Assembly: GCA_003833135.1 (NCBI GenBank)
Contig: QZLH01000875.1
Span: forward strand, 10,049 to 54,200
DNA from: Oehlia diaphana
Lineage: Eukaryota > Glomeromycota > Glomeromycetes > Glomerales > Glomeraceae
Direction: 5' to 3'
Length of the DNA stretch: 44,152 nt
Shown in pieces: positions 12,001 to 22,974 of the stretch. The notes beneath the pieces were generated by a model that was not told the origin of the DNA, searched no databases, and saw only the letters and a list, made by a program, of their open reading frames with translations. The translations under genes were made by a program, and so were the position numbers. Every line of letters begins with the position of its first letter. Position 1 is the first letter of the stretch.

Positions 12001-12868
12001 TGCTGAGTAAGTTATCCATTCTATCGATTTAGTTTCTTGTTTATAACAGGTATATAAAAATCCACCATCATCGTAAGAACTCTTAGTAATTTTAAGATTC
12101 GTACATGAACCATTAAAATCATTAAACGTTATCATGCTATAAGAATAAATAAATGGTTAGTTAAAAAAAGTAATGAAATAAGTTTATAATAAGCGTCATT
12201 TACCTTTTTGTTTCGCCGTTAAAATCTATAATTCTGCCACATAATCCATTTGACGTAGGTAAATTACAATAATATGTAAGAAGAACGTATTTTTTTGATA
12301 ATGCAAGTACAGTGATATAATCTAATAAATTATTGGTTGGAGGTATTGCTGGTGCAAGCGCAGCTGGTTTTCCATTATTGGGACTTCCATTACCATTATT
12401 GTTATTATTGTCCCTACGATTATTATTTACTCCGTTATTAGAATCATCAATTTTTCCTCCAACATTGTCGTTTCCTCCATTATTATCGTTTTCTCCATTG
12501 TCGTTTCCAACATATTTATTATCATTGTTGTTGTATGATTTACTATGACGTTCGTTTTTATGAAATGGAGTACCAGCTAATGAAATAATTCTACAAAAAT
12601 TATTTTGAGGTATGTCATTAAGTTCCAACTTTTTTACATTACCGTCAGGTTTTACTAATCTTAAATATAATGTTGGTTCATAACAATTATCTAATTGAGA
12701 TTGTTTAACAAAACGTAGGATTAGACTACCATCAGTAAATGAATCACCATAAAGTGCTAACAAGTTTGATTCTGTTTCCTGATAAGTTAATTCAGGAAGT
12801 GAATTTGTTATATCTATTATTATAAGAAATAGTAGAATAAACGCTATTAATGGAGCTTTCTTATACAT
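9082..12868 (-). CDS. secreted-ectodomain, multi-pass membrane protein (receptor-like, unknown function)
   Basis: Eight exons rebuilt from splice sites and frame: 12868-12204, 12136-11999, 11918-11245, 11178-10807, 10722-10696 (27 nt), 10621-10268, 10193-9980, 9880-9082; 1080 residues. Residues 1-24 form a signal peptide (PLIAFILLFLIIIDITNSLP). An ectodomain of ~720 residues follows, with an Asn/Gly/Asp low-complexity linker near 115-168 and many N-glycosylation sequons. Just before the membrane is a globular piece with YGAPET at its end. About six hydrophobic segments follow: KYILIAVVIVLFLQLLLSFF, then NFLTIVFFPLILVDFVLD, WFFICGWIFYLVPILFNVII, and a helix containing EDLPQLIIYLL. The ~110-residue tail is acidic, Thr-rich and probably cytosolic. 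From memory this architecture is a large Rhizophagus-type family. EDLPQ resembles XK-related membrane proteins only loosely. The donor GTGCAT at 9979 is the weakest junction. Confidence 0.85.
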
Positions 12869-12912
12869 TATTGATGATCGTAGGCGAATTATTATAATCG
12901 GCAGGCTAATAA

Positions 12913-12921
12913 TTTTTTATA
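12913..12921 (-). promoter_or_regulatory. TATA-like element of the membrane-protein gene
   Basis: TATAAAAAA on the minus strand, about 45-53 bases upstream of the start codon at 12868. In such AT-rich DNA the match alone is weak; its position is the main support. Confidence 0.35.
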
Positions 12922-12929
12922 CAAAAATA

Positions 12930-14535
12930 ACGTTAAAAAAAAAATAATGTTCGAATATCGAGAAAATTTAATAAAACCTTTTTTTTTTGTCGTTGTTTTT
13001 GATCGTAGTTAAATATATTATATTTTTTTTTTTATAAAATTCCGATTTTTTTTGTGAACGAAAAAAAGGTTTAACGATATTTTATTATTATTTATTATTC
13101 TTTGGATGCAAGGGGAAAAAAAGGAAAACAAAAAGGAAATTGAAATAAAAATCTCGAGACAAATTCCGAGAACTTTATCGGTAAAAAAAAATGAGGAATC
13201 CATAGCTTTTAAATGAATTACTTGTGAGCGAGATCACGTGATACAAACTATCTAACGATTTGTACAATTATTCAAGTGTAATTTATGTATTTATTCTTTT
13301 TTAAATAAATAAATATTAAAGTAAAGAATAAAGAACTTTTAATATGAAGAAAACCGATTGAATTTTCCAATCTATCCAGGTAAACTCAAAAAAGAACTCA
13401 TTTGTGTAACTCATTTGTGTAACTCATGAGTTGATTGCGACATTCTAAATTTAATTTAATTCTAATACGCCCAATTTACGCTTTTAGAATAATATATAGA
13501 TATGATAAATACTATTTTCAGAAACAATCTTTTATTTTGATATATAAAGTTTATTATTTAAATAATTCATTCCTAAAAATAAAAAAATAGAAAATAGAAA
13601 ATAGTAATGACCAATCATGTCCCGATTACTTCCGAATTAAAAGGTGATGATCAGCCTAACGCGTTTCAGTGTTAATCGGCTAATGACATATCTTTTTTCT
13701 TTATCACCTTAACCTAAATTTGGTGCATTAATGATTAATGCATCATGACGGATTTACGTTTATTTATATATTGAGCTAGGCATTTTTTGATTTTATCCAA
13801 AAATGTGGCTTTTTTAATATAAATTTCTAGTTATAATAAAACATGAATTTTCTAGTCATATTTATATAAAGTTTTTTCATTTTTGGAATATTAACGCAAT
13901 GCAAGTTAACAGAATCAAAAAATTTGAATTTTCTTGCTTTATCATAAATTATCATTAAAAATAATACAATTAAAAAAAAATCCTTTATTATAAAATAATT
14001 ATGAAAAAATAAAAATAAAAAAAATATCACTAAATATAATATTATCATTGAATAGTATACTGAAGTTGTGCGATAACCACGTGATAAATAATTCATGTGA
14101 TCCATAAATGTATAAAGATGCAATCGTACATCGTCTCCCTATAACGGAATGGATAAGCAAGATCAGGAACCAATCAAACTGTGGAAACGAGACATCTTGT
14201 GTCACCGAGTCTAAATTCTAACTAATCTTTCGCTTCAGCTTCATAATTTTGTAATCATAATATAAATGTGGTAGTATAAACCCTAAAGAAACACGTTTAA
14301 TATGAAAATAGGTAATTGTTATAAACGCGTTAATAAACGTTATTTGGATTGCCCTAAAGGACAATTTCTTTGAAAAATCCGATAAAAAATTATTGAAATT
14401 TCTATATGCTCCGTATCCGCAGAATAATGAAATATTTTAACTTCTAAAGTTTTGTGAATAATTGGAACTAGTTTTAATACGTTTTCCTACTTTAATATTT
14501 TTAAATAAAAAAAAATTAAACGTTAACGTTAAACG
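12930..14535. other. intergenic, nothing firm
   Basis: Separates the start of the membrane-protein gene from the end of the kinase gene. Open frames at 13018-13203 and 13827-14205 are homopolymer-driven and unrecognised. A perfect 19-base palindrome (TGCATTAAT-G-ATTAATGCA) lies at 13724-13742. A direct repeat CTCATTTGTGTAA occurs at 13397-13424. Confidence 0.5.
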
Positions 14536-17339
14536 TTAAAACAAAAGATAAATAGTATTAATAATCGAACCAGATAAATAATTACCACTATTGTCATGAG
14601 TTTCGATATTCAAAAATACTTCATTTCTTCTCCTTTTTGAAGTAGTTGATAAATTTTGACCTATAGAACTTAAATTCTGTGTTGATAAACTAAATAAAAA
14701 ATTTAAGTAATTAGTTGCGTCTTTCAAAACATTTTTTTTTTTAATGTTTTATTATTAAAATACCTTTTAGTATCTATATCAAGCTCCAATTCTGACGAGA
14801 TATAATTAGGACTCGAAGTGGTTGAATAATTTTGAATCGTAGAATTTAAATTTTGTGACAATAAACTAAGTGAGAAATTAATAAATTAAAATAACTTAAT
14901 TTTGTCTTTAAAATCATTTTTTTTATTGTTATTTTAAATACCTTCTAGTATCTATATCAAGTTCCAATTCTGCTGATATATATTTAGAATCTAAAGAGTT
15001 TAAACAATTTTGACTTGTAGAACTTAAATTTTGTGATGACAAACTAAATATATAAATTGATAATAAATTCAAACAATTAGTTATGTCATTTATAACAAAA
15101 AAATATTTGTTACTTTAAATACCTTATAGTATCTGTAAACTCTGAATTAACTGAAATATAATCTAAAAAATATAACGTATAACGTAAATCATATGATATT
15201 TATAAATCACAATTTAACTTTTTTTAGTAATACCTTGTTTATTACCAGATGAAATTGTTGAAGACGAATTGATGGATGAACATTTAGAAATAAAAGCACT
15301 TAATGGCCTACTCGTATAAATGGCTTCTAAATGTCGTTTTTCAGCAAATTCAGGTCCAATCTTCTTTGATTCTATCAGTTCCTTTCTTTTTACTTCAGCT
15401 TGAAAAAATTCTACTTTATTTTTACCTTTAAATACCCACCTACTAAAAGTTAGACGAATTTCTTTCATAGTAGGTCTTTTTTTGGGATCAGGGTCCCAAC
15501 AACTTTTCATTAAATTGGCATAACATTCTGGTGTATCTTCTGTAATTTTAGGTCGTTCTCCATCAAGTATTTTGTAAATAAGTCTATGATCATGTTTAAC
15601 ATTATCAAAAGGTTTACAACCTGTTGTAAGTTCCCACATAATCATACCAAAACTATAAATATCAGCTTCCTTAGTAAATCCAGATCCTTTAAAGATTTCT
15701 GGTGCAATATAAGGTACTACTCCGTATATTTCATTATTTGATGATTTATTATTTACGGCTTGTGATAATCCTAGATCTCCAATTTTCCATTGATAATTTT
15801 TATATTTTTTATTGTTATGTGAGTCAAACAATATGTTTCCACTATGGAAGTCACGATGCATAAATTCCTTTTTATGTATAGTTTCAAGTCTAAAATAGAA
15901 AAAAATCAATAACTTAAATTTAAAGAATATAATTAATGAATTTAAATATAAATACCCTTCTGAAATTTGCCATAAAATAAGCGGTTTTTGTCTATTCCAT
16001 GTAATATTTGTAAAATTCTTTTGTAAATGCTTGTGTAAATCACCTTCTGGTGCATATTTAATGACTATTATATAATCTTCTAATTTAGGATCTTTTGTAA
16101 AGCCATAAGTTTCAATAATGTGACAAGTATAGTTTAAGAAACAATGCTGTATCGATTTTAACTATAAATTATTAAATAAGTTTAATCCTTAACTTTATTT
16201 ATTTTCTAAGAAATTATTGAAATTAAAATATTTACTTCATTTAAAAAATATTTGTCATCGATTTTGGAATTTTCAAATCTCTTTAAAATGACAGTTTCAT
16301 TGTCACTTAACCAAGTTGCTTTATATATAATACCATATCCCCCTTTTGTTATTTCTTTTACATCTGTAAATTGAGAATATGGTATCCACTTAATTGTTTT
16401 TATACTAAGGACTTTTTTAAAGATAAGGTCTATTAATTTAAATGGTATAAAATATTTATCAATATTTTTTAAAGCTTTTGCAAACTCAGCAGTTATCTTT
16501 AATTTATTTAAATTATCATATATAAAATTATTAAAAACGAAATCATCAAAATCTAAATTAATATTTATAGATGATATTCTTTTGCATTTTTTACACTGAG
16601 ATTGACATGCAGGTCCAAAAATAATATTAGTTGTTAAACAATATCTGCATCCAATATAAAATAGATAGCAATGTATACAGTGCTTTTGACAATCTGATGT
16701 AAATGTTAACTTTGAATCACATATGTTACAAATATAATTATCATACCACCATGGTAAGTAAATAATTGGAATTTTCTTTTTAACCAAAGTTGATTCTATA
16801 CATTCGGAAGAAATTATATAACAATCTGAGCATAATTTAATTATTTTTTTAATATCTTCATTTGTTCCTTGATATAATGATTTTCCACATAATTTACAAT
16901 CCTTTTCACTTTCAATTACGTTATTGTATTTATTGAGATCATTGTTATCAAGATCATTATTACCATTACCAATATACCCATTTGGTATTTGTTTAAAACA
17001 TAAAATTCCCAAGCAATTTCTGTAGCATTCTTGAATATTTTGTGGTATTTTTGTCCTACTTATTTCATGTTCACTACATTCCAAGTCCATTGTGTAAATA
17101 TATACGTCCAAGTATATATTATTATCAGTTACATGACTCATGTCATTAATATAACGTGATAGACATTTTTTGCAATATTTTTGCTTACGACAAAAAAGAG
17201 TCTCCATATATTCTTCTCCACAATAAACACAATTTTTATCAAACTCATTAAAAGAAATAAATTTAATCGGTATAGGACTAGATTTTAATCTTGGCGTTGG
17301 GTCAAATGAACTTTCATTATTCGTATTTACAAGTTCCAT
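14536..17339 (-). CDS. TKL-like protein kinase with N-terminal Cys clusters and repeated C-terminal exons
   Basis: Seven exons: 17339-16236, 16161-15956, 15889-15234, 15162-15123, 15043-14942, 14865-14764, 14689-14536; 787 residues. Residues ~37-260 carry Cys pairs typical of zinc ribbons (CVYCGEEY, YCKKCL, CKLCGK, CNICDSK, CRYC, CKKC). The kinase domain starts near 325: glycine loop ITKGGYGIIYKATW, Lys in VILKRF, helix-C Glu in FLNE, catalytic loop HRDFHSGN, DLG in place of DFG, APE in VVPYIAPEIF, and subdomains IX-XI (DIYSFGMIMWELTTG, CWDPDPKKRPTM). All catalytic residues are present, so it is probably active on Ser/Thr or Tyr. The tail (~655-787) is Ser/Asn-rich and repeated. This is the greatly expanded Rhizophagus-type kinase family; substrates are unknown. 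The final exon could be alternatively spliced at GTAATT (near 14582). Confidence 0.9.
14764..15043 (-). repeat. tandem exon duplication in the kinase tail
   Basis: Exons 15043-14942 and 14865-14764 are each exactly 102 nt, phase-2 symmetric, and encode related 34-residue units (S-L-x-S-Q-N-L-x-S-T-x-Q-N ... ELELDIDT-R/K). The next exon (14689 onward) starts SLSTQNLSSIGQN and is a diverged third copy. The intervening introns all begin GTATTT and are themselves similar, so the duplicated unit was exon plus intron. Confidence 0.85.
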
Positions 17340-17384
17340 TTTATTATGATAATTACTATATGTTATGGAAATTTAACTGTAGTG

Positions 17385-17392
17385 TATTTATA
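17385..17392 (-). promoter_or_regulatory. TATA-like element of the kinase gene
   Basis: TATAAATA on the minus strand, about 46-53 bases upstream of the start at 17339. Position supports it; composition alone does not. Confidence 0.35.
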
Positions 17393-17399
17393 TCTGAAT

Positions 17400-20300
17400 T
17401 ATACATTATCAGAAGTTTTAAAAAGAACTTTCTTTTGATGATACGGAAAGTATTTCTAGATTTTCACATGGAATTTTTAAGAATTTACCATGGTATTATG
17501 GAAAAGTTACAATAAAATTTAGTAATTATCGACATAACAATAATGCAGTTTATTAATCAACTTTATTATTTATACCTATTTAGTCAAGATGCATGTAGGC
17601 TATTTGGTGTAATTATTTAACAGAAGAAAATGATAGAAATAAAAGTGGAGCACAAATTAACGAGAAAGGAAACATAAAAAAAGCGAAATCATTATTTAAA
17701 TAAAAATGTTCAATATATCAGATATATATTTTTTTTTCTATAACGGTTAAGAAAAATTTGCACGAGAAATTAAAGTGTATAGATCATTCTAAAGCTTCGC
17801 TGTAGTAAATTATACTAAATATAGTAAATTTATAATCACGCAAGTTATGATTAAATCAATAAAAAAAAAAAAAGGAATATGCAAAATTAATAAGTCTATT
17901 TTCAAACTAACCCAAATAACAAAAAGGATTTTTTTGTCGTCCTTTTGTGATTTTAATATATATTTTTTTTTGTTTACTTATTTTTGCGTAGTCATTTCAT
18001 TATTTGTTAACATCAAACAATTTAATCGTATATCGATTATTACGTAATTTATCACAAATTCCCAATATATTACAAACATAAGACCTCGGTTTGTTTCCTA
18101 AATAACATGCAAAAAAAAGAAATATATTTGCGTTCTATTAATTAAAGTCCAAATATGTCCTAGCGAGTAATAGTTTAAAGATCATTTTGCACGAATGTGT
18201 CAATAATGATAAAATTGTTTATTATAAAGCAGTGAATTCGTATTTTTGACATAAATTACCATTAAAAAAATAAAATAAAAATTTTAATAAGAACGTTCTT
18301 CTAATCTAGATATATAAAATATATATAATGTTATTTTTGTTTGTACGTAAAGTCAAAACTCAAAATATTATTCGATTTCTTTGTTTTTTAAAACGCAAAT
18401 GTAAAGTCTTCTTTAATATCAGTTCATGACCAACGGAGATATATATCATCTCTTTATTTACAATTGTTCTTCCATTAATTATGAATGTGTTGTTGAAGCA
18501 GGATGTATTAAAAAGAATTTTTGAGTCACTTACACTTACCAAATGGACAAATATTTTTTTTCATATGAATAATCAAATTGACTTTACCTTTCAGGTCGTA
18601 AAGCATCAATGAAATTCGGTTCCAACATTTGTATCACTTTTAACACCAAAAGCCAAATACATCCAAATCAATTCCGCATATTTTTATCATTTTTTATGTT
18701 AAGTATGGTGATTCAAGTCTTGGATATGAAACCTTTAGGACGTCATTTCTCGATTCTGACCATCTTGCTAATTCCAAAGGCATTTTCAGCTTCTCTATTA
18801 CAAAGTTTCAATACTTGTATTAATAAAAATGATTAATAAAAATGATCCAAAAATATTCTGACATAACATAATTACTAACTGTGTTTTCATAGACGGTATA
18901 ACTAAAATTATACCATGATAATCAGGACTAAAGATCAAAAATTGTGAATCTTCCACCACTTCGTTGTGCCCAATTAATTTAAAACTTATTTCAAAATGAC
19001 GCTTAATTAAATTAGATCATAAACCTATTATGAACAATAATACTGAACCATGTTCAAGTTTTTTAATTAGATATGCATATAAATCAATTAATTAGAGAAC
19101 ATTAAAAAAAAAAAATTACAATCTTTTACTTGCTAGCGCCAAAGGTATTATCAACGATAATTGGTACGTTCCGCATCATATACATTAAATTTCGAATTTC
19201 CCATAGATTCAAGGTATATATAACTTTCGTTTTATCATCAAATTAATCCAACGAATTCTTTTGGATCATTGTTCATTTTAATAGATTTAATTTACAACAA
19301 AAAAAAAAAAAAAAAAAATATCTTTAAATTGAATGAAGTTTTGTCGTACGAATAACTTGTTTTAAATAAAAACATAAAAATTATTTATTAATAAAATGGA
19401 TTTTTCTAAATAATTCAAAAGAAATGTTTATATTACGTTAGATTATAAATATCAAGTACAAAGATATCATTTTATAATAGTCCATCTGATCAAGAATAAA
19501 AATAAAAAACGTGTAAAAATTTTATTTTATTTTATTTTGTTTAAAATAATGTTAATGGAACATTTATTTCATATTTTTATTTTACATTTATATTTTTTTT
19601 AATTTGATTTTTTTATATTATTAATATTTATTTTCTTAATTATATATCTATTTATTTATTACTTATGTAAAAGAAAGGTTTACATAAATTCGGTTGAAAG
19701 ACGATAGAAAATATCGTACTGATACAGGGTTTTTTGATAGCAATATTTTGAAATAATATCATTTTATTTTTACTATCATCACATCGTTTCGCATGTTGAA
19801 TTATTGTTAATTTTCTTTTTTTTTTTACGAAATTATCAGTTATCAATTTGTTTATTATTATTCGTCATTTGTTCATTTATAAATTATTTCTTAAATTATT
19901 CTTTTGGATACACCAATGTAAATTTTAGTAATCAGACATTTGATTGATCTTTAGCTTATTTTCTTTTCGATAAAAAAAAAATATGCGTTTCCGTACATTT
20001 AGTAATATATATAATATACTACTTGTATAATTTATCGGAAATCGTAGAAATCGTAAAAAAAGTATATTTTATTGAATTTATTGTCAAAATTTCCACGAAA
20101 CATACGGTGCTTGTGTAGCTGTATCGTCTCGCTAAAATAAAATAATATCTACTGTATTTCTCTTATATTAATGTTACTTATTTAAAGAAATCGTGTGAAA
20201 TTTGTTAAAATATTAACAAAACTATAATAAATCATGGTAGGTTTTAGATGTACCATTTTTAAATAACTCGAATAAACAGGTTTTAAACCCATTTTAGAAG

Positions 20301-20569
20301 GATACTGAAGGACATAATAATTTTATCTTTTATTTGTTAAATAAATATTGCAATACATGATTCATACAAAAATTTTTTTTTTTTTTTTTGGCGATAATCT
20401 ATATATAACGTGCGTTTGTTAAATAGCGTTGAATCTATTGCTCCTCTATATAATGTTTTTTTTTCGTTAACGTTAATTAATATTCTATTTCCAAAACATT
20501 GTTGCATTTAGATCCAAATCAAATTGTCATTGATTATTTCTTATGCGCCACAACAAAATGCTAGCTCTA
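17400..20569. other. long intergenic region with faint coding relics
   Basis: AT-rich with poly(A) runs (for example 19300-19318). On the minus strand the stretches LCNREAENAFGISKM (about 18800-18740) and SCFNNTFIINGRTIVNKE with VGHELILKKTL (about 18505-18400) faintly recall the two conserved blocks of SMYD-type SET domains, but they are far apart and broken by stops. No intact gene is supported. Confidence 0.35.
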
Positions 20570-20770
20570 CTAAAAGGGTATCCAATACCAATTTTCTATA
20601 GTGCACCTACAAACCATTGTGACCCATTGGAGAATAAATTTCTTATCGTTTGCATAGTAATTGTCAAAATCTACTTTTGTCGCAGTACACATACGACACT
20701 TATTATTCGAACTTTTTTTTTGATCCATCGGTTGTTCATGCATAAAGCCATTGCTGCCATCTACAAACTT
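20570..20770 (-). other. possible extra 3' exon of the BRCT gene
   Basis: After an acceptor-like CAATTAG, a frame starting at 20770 stays open for 66 codons (KFVDGSNGFMHEQPMDQKKS ... CRMC ... DFDNYYAND) and ends at TAG 20570. It would need a donor inside the exon called at 20973-20785 (for example GTACAAG near 20800). The content resembles coding sequence more than the surrounding DNA, but no domain is recognised. Confidence 0.25.
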
Positions 20771-20784
20771 CTAATTGCTTCAAA

Positions 20785-22959
20785 TCAGACGCATTCGATA
20801 TCTTGTACATGATTTTGAATTTCAGAACCAACGTAAGAATTGACTCGATGCCTCTTGTTTTCACTTGGAATATCATCAACCTCTCTTCCTCTTTTCCTTG
20901 TATTAGGAAGGTCATCAGAATCTAGTTGATCATTTGTATCTCCACTCATAAATTTTAAAATTGTTGGTTGCGACTATAAAATTAATTATACTCTATTAAC
21001 AATAATCACACACACATTGAATTTTAGAAAAAATAAACCTCACCTGTTGAACCCCAGCCATATTGAATGCATTTTCATTAACACGTCGACCAACACGTGT
21101 ACATTCCAAAATCCATTCGGGGTTGACTACCCGGCAGTTTGTGCTGCGCCGCAACTCATCAACCTTATACCAAGGTACTGGTTTACATGTTATTACATGA
21201 GTGGTTGTTTTTTTCAGCTTATCGCTGTTAAATACAAAAATAAAGTTAATATATAAATAAATTTAATAAATAAAAAAATCAATTTATTAAATAACCTACC
21301 AAACTTCACCTCCATTTTGTGTCACAAGGGTTCTTAAATTTTCTCGGATATGTAAAGCTCGATCTAAAATGGAAGAAATTTCTACATTAATAATCTAATG
21401 TAATAATTAACAAATTATAATATTAATGCAATTACCTTTAAAAAAAATTGTGAGCCCATAAAATATCCCACTTTTAATTCCCTCTAGTTCCGTATCATTC
21501 GTATCATTTGACTTTGAAGTGGATGAAATGAGCGAAGCGTTGTCACGTTTTGTTCCCAGGAAAGAGTTAAATACAAGTGTATTGAATTTCGCTTTCTCTT
21601 CGGCTGTCACTCGTATCTTGGTCTTTCTTCCTTGTCTGCCTGGTCTGCCTGGTGAAGTTTGAAATACCAAACAGTCCCAAGAAGGATGCGCGTCCGTTAA
21701 AGATGGGGTAGCAATGAGTTGGTTATCTAAGCCTATAGGTGAATCATCTGTTATGGTAATAATATCTACCGAGCGAGAAGATTTGTTTTTGTCGATTTTG
21801 TGTGTTGTGCCTTCATCATTTAGAGTACAATTTGTGAATTTATCCGCACGGCCTTTATTGACTTCGTCGTTTGGTAGTGGAGGAGAATCGGAAACTGAAT
21901 AAGGTTGCGCATCAGGATCATCACCAGAGTAACCAGTATCATCAACTGTAAAAACAGGGATCACTTGATCAATTGGATTTACGTTCGGTCGATCCTTATT
22001 TTCATCAATAATAACGATATCCCTTGGAAGAGTTTCAGGTGAAATTTCAACATCATTAACAAAACGATCGAAGTTATTCCTCCAATCGTCCATGGGAAAT
22101 TCTACCATTAAAAACGACCTTTCTGATATATATCCAAAAAACATATTCAACATTATTGTAATTTCTAAAAAAGAAAGAGCATCAAAATTATTCATTAAAA
22201 CTCGAAACGATTAATTAAAATAATTAATAGTAAATAAATAAATAAGAACAACATACTTTTTGCGTTTTTATGTTTCAATCGTGGACGAGTTAATTCCTCA
22301 ATCATTTCCGACAACATAATATCATCATCTAGATATACCAGGTGCATAACTTGAAGAAACGCAATATGCATCCAGTATGGGATCTGTAATATGAATAAAT
22401 CCGTAACAATTTTATTAAGAATGTTAAAAAAAAAAAAAAAAATTCCACAATTAGTTGAGTGCTTACGTCAATTATTTCTCGTCCTTCAACTTTGTAACCG
22501 TTAATGTGTAAATACATGCGAACATGATCATTAACAAGTTCTCCATCATGAAGGAGCTTATTGAAGATTTTTTTGAGAAAATTTTCATCCAAGCCTCCAA
22601 GTACCTCTCGTACCCACTAATAAAAAAAACAATAATATTTTAGAAAACCATGCGCCCACATTATGCGATATTTCTCATCTACAATACTTATTCAATGATA
22701 CCTTTATATTTCGTTTACGGGTAAAAATATTACTAATTCATATATAGAAACTAACGAAAAACCACTTACTTACGTTAAACATTCGACGACAAGTATCATG
22801 GTTCTTCCAAAACAACATATTTTCTCTCCATTCTTCCAATAAATACGGAGTTGCAGTTTTCTCCTTTCTACTGAGCACTCTACATTCTTTTTTTTCACTT
22901 ACGACATGCCGGTCGTTTGGCTCGTACGAGTCTGAAAAGTGCTCCGTAGGTGAGTGCAT
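20785..22959 (-). CDS. BRCT-domain protein (likely nuclear, DNA repair or transcription type)
   Basis: Seven exons: 22959-22774, 22616-22467, 22383-22257, 22164-21436, 21363-21300, 21224-21044, 20973-20785; 541 residues with continuous frame. The N-terminal ~170 residues (EEWRENMLFWKNHDTCRRMF, LHDGELVNDHVRMYLHINGY) are an unrecognised, probably helical region. The middle (~190-370) is acidic and disordered with a basic patch SPGRPGRQGRKTKIRV. A BRCT domain lies at ~385-475: IFYGLTIFFKD, LRTLVTQNGGEV, TTTHVITCKP and the signature VVNPEWILECTRVGRRVNE. The tail has nuclear-signal-like RKRGR and NKRHR. BRCT domains bind phosphopeptides or DNA ends in repair and CTD-phosphatase proteins; the block pattern recalls REV1 or FCP1 BRCTs, but neither catalytic domain is present. 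The start at 22959 is the first ATG; a longer 5' exon is possible. Confidence 0.85.
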
Positions 22960-22974
22960 ATTCCTAAACACTAA

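Noticed and set aside
12333..12548. Plus-strand 71-codon frame rich in Pro and Leu
   Set aside because: It is antisense to the Asn/Gly-rich linker of the membrane-protein gene.
13018..13203. 61-codon minus-strand frame upstream of the membrane-protein gene
   Set aside because: Homopolymer-driven Phe/Lys/Asn composition, no domain, and intergenic position.
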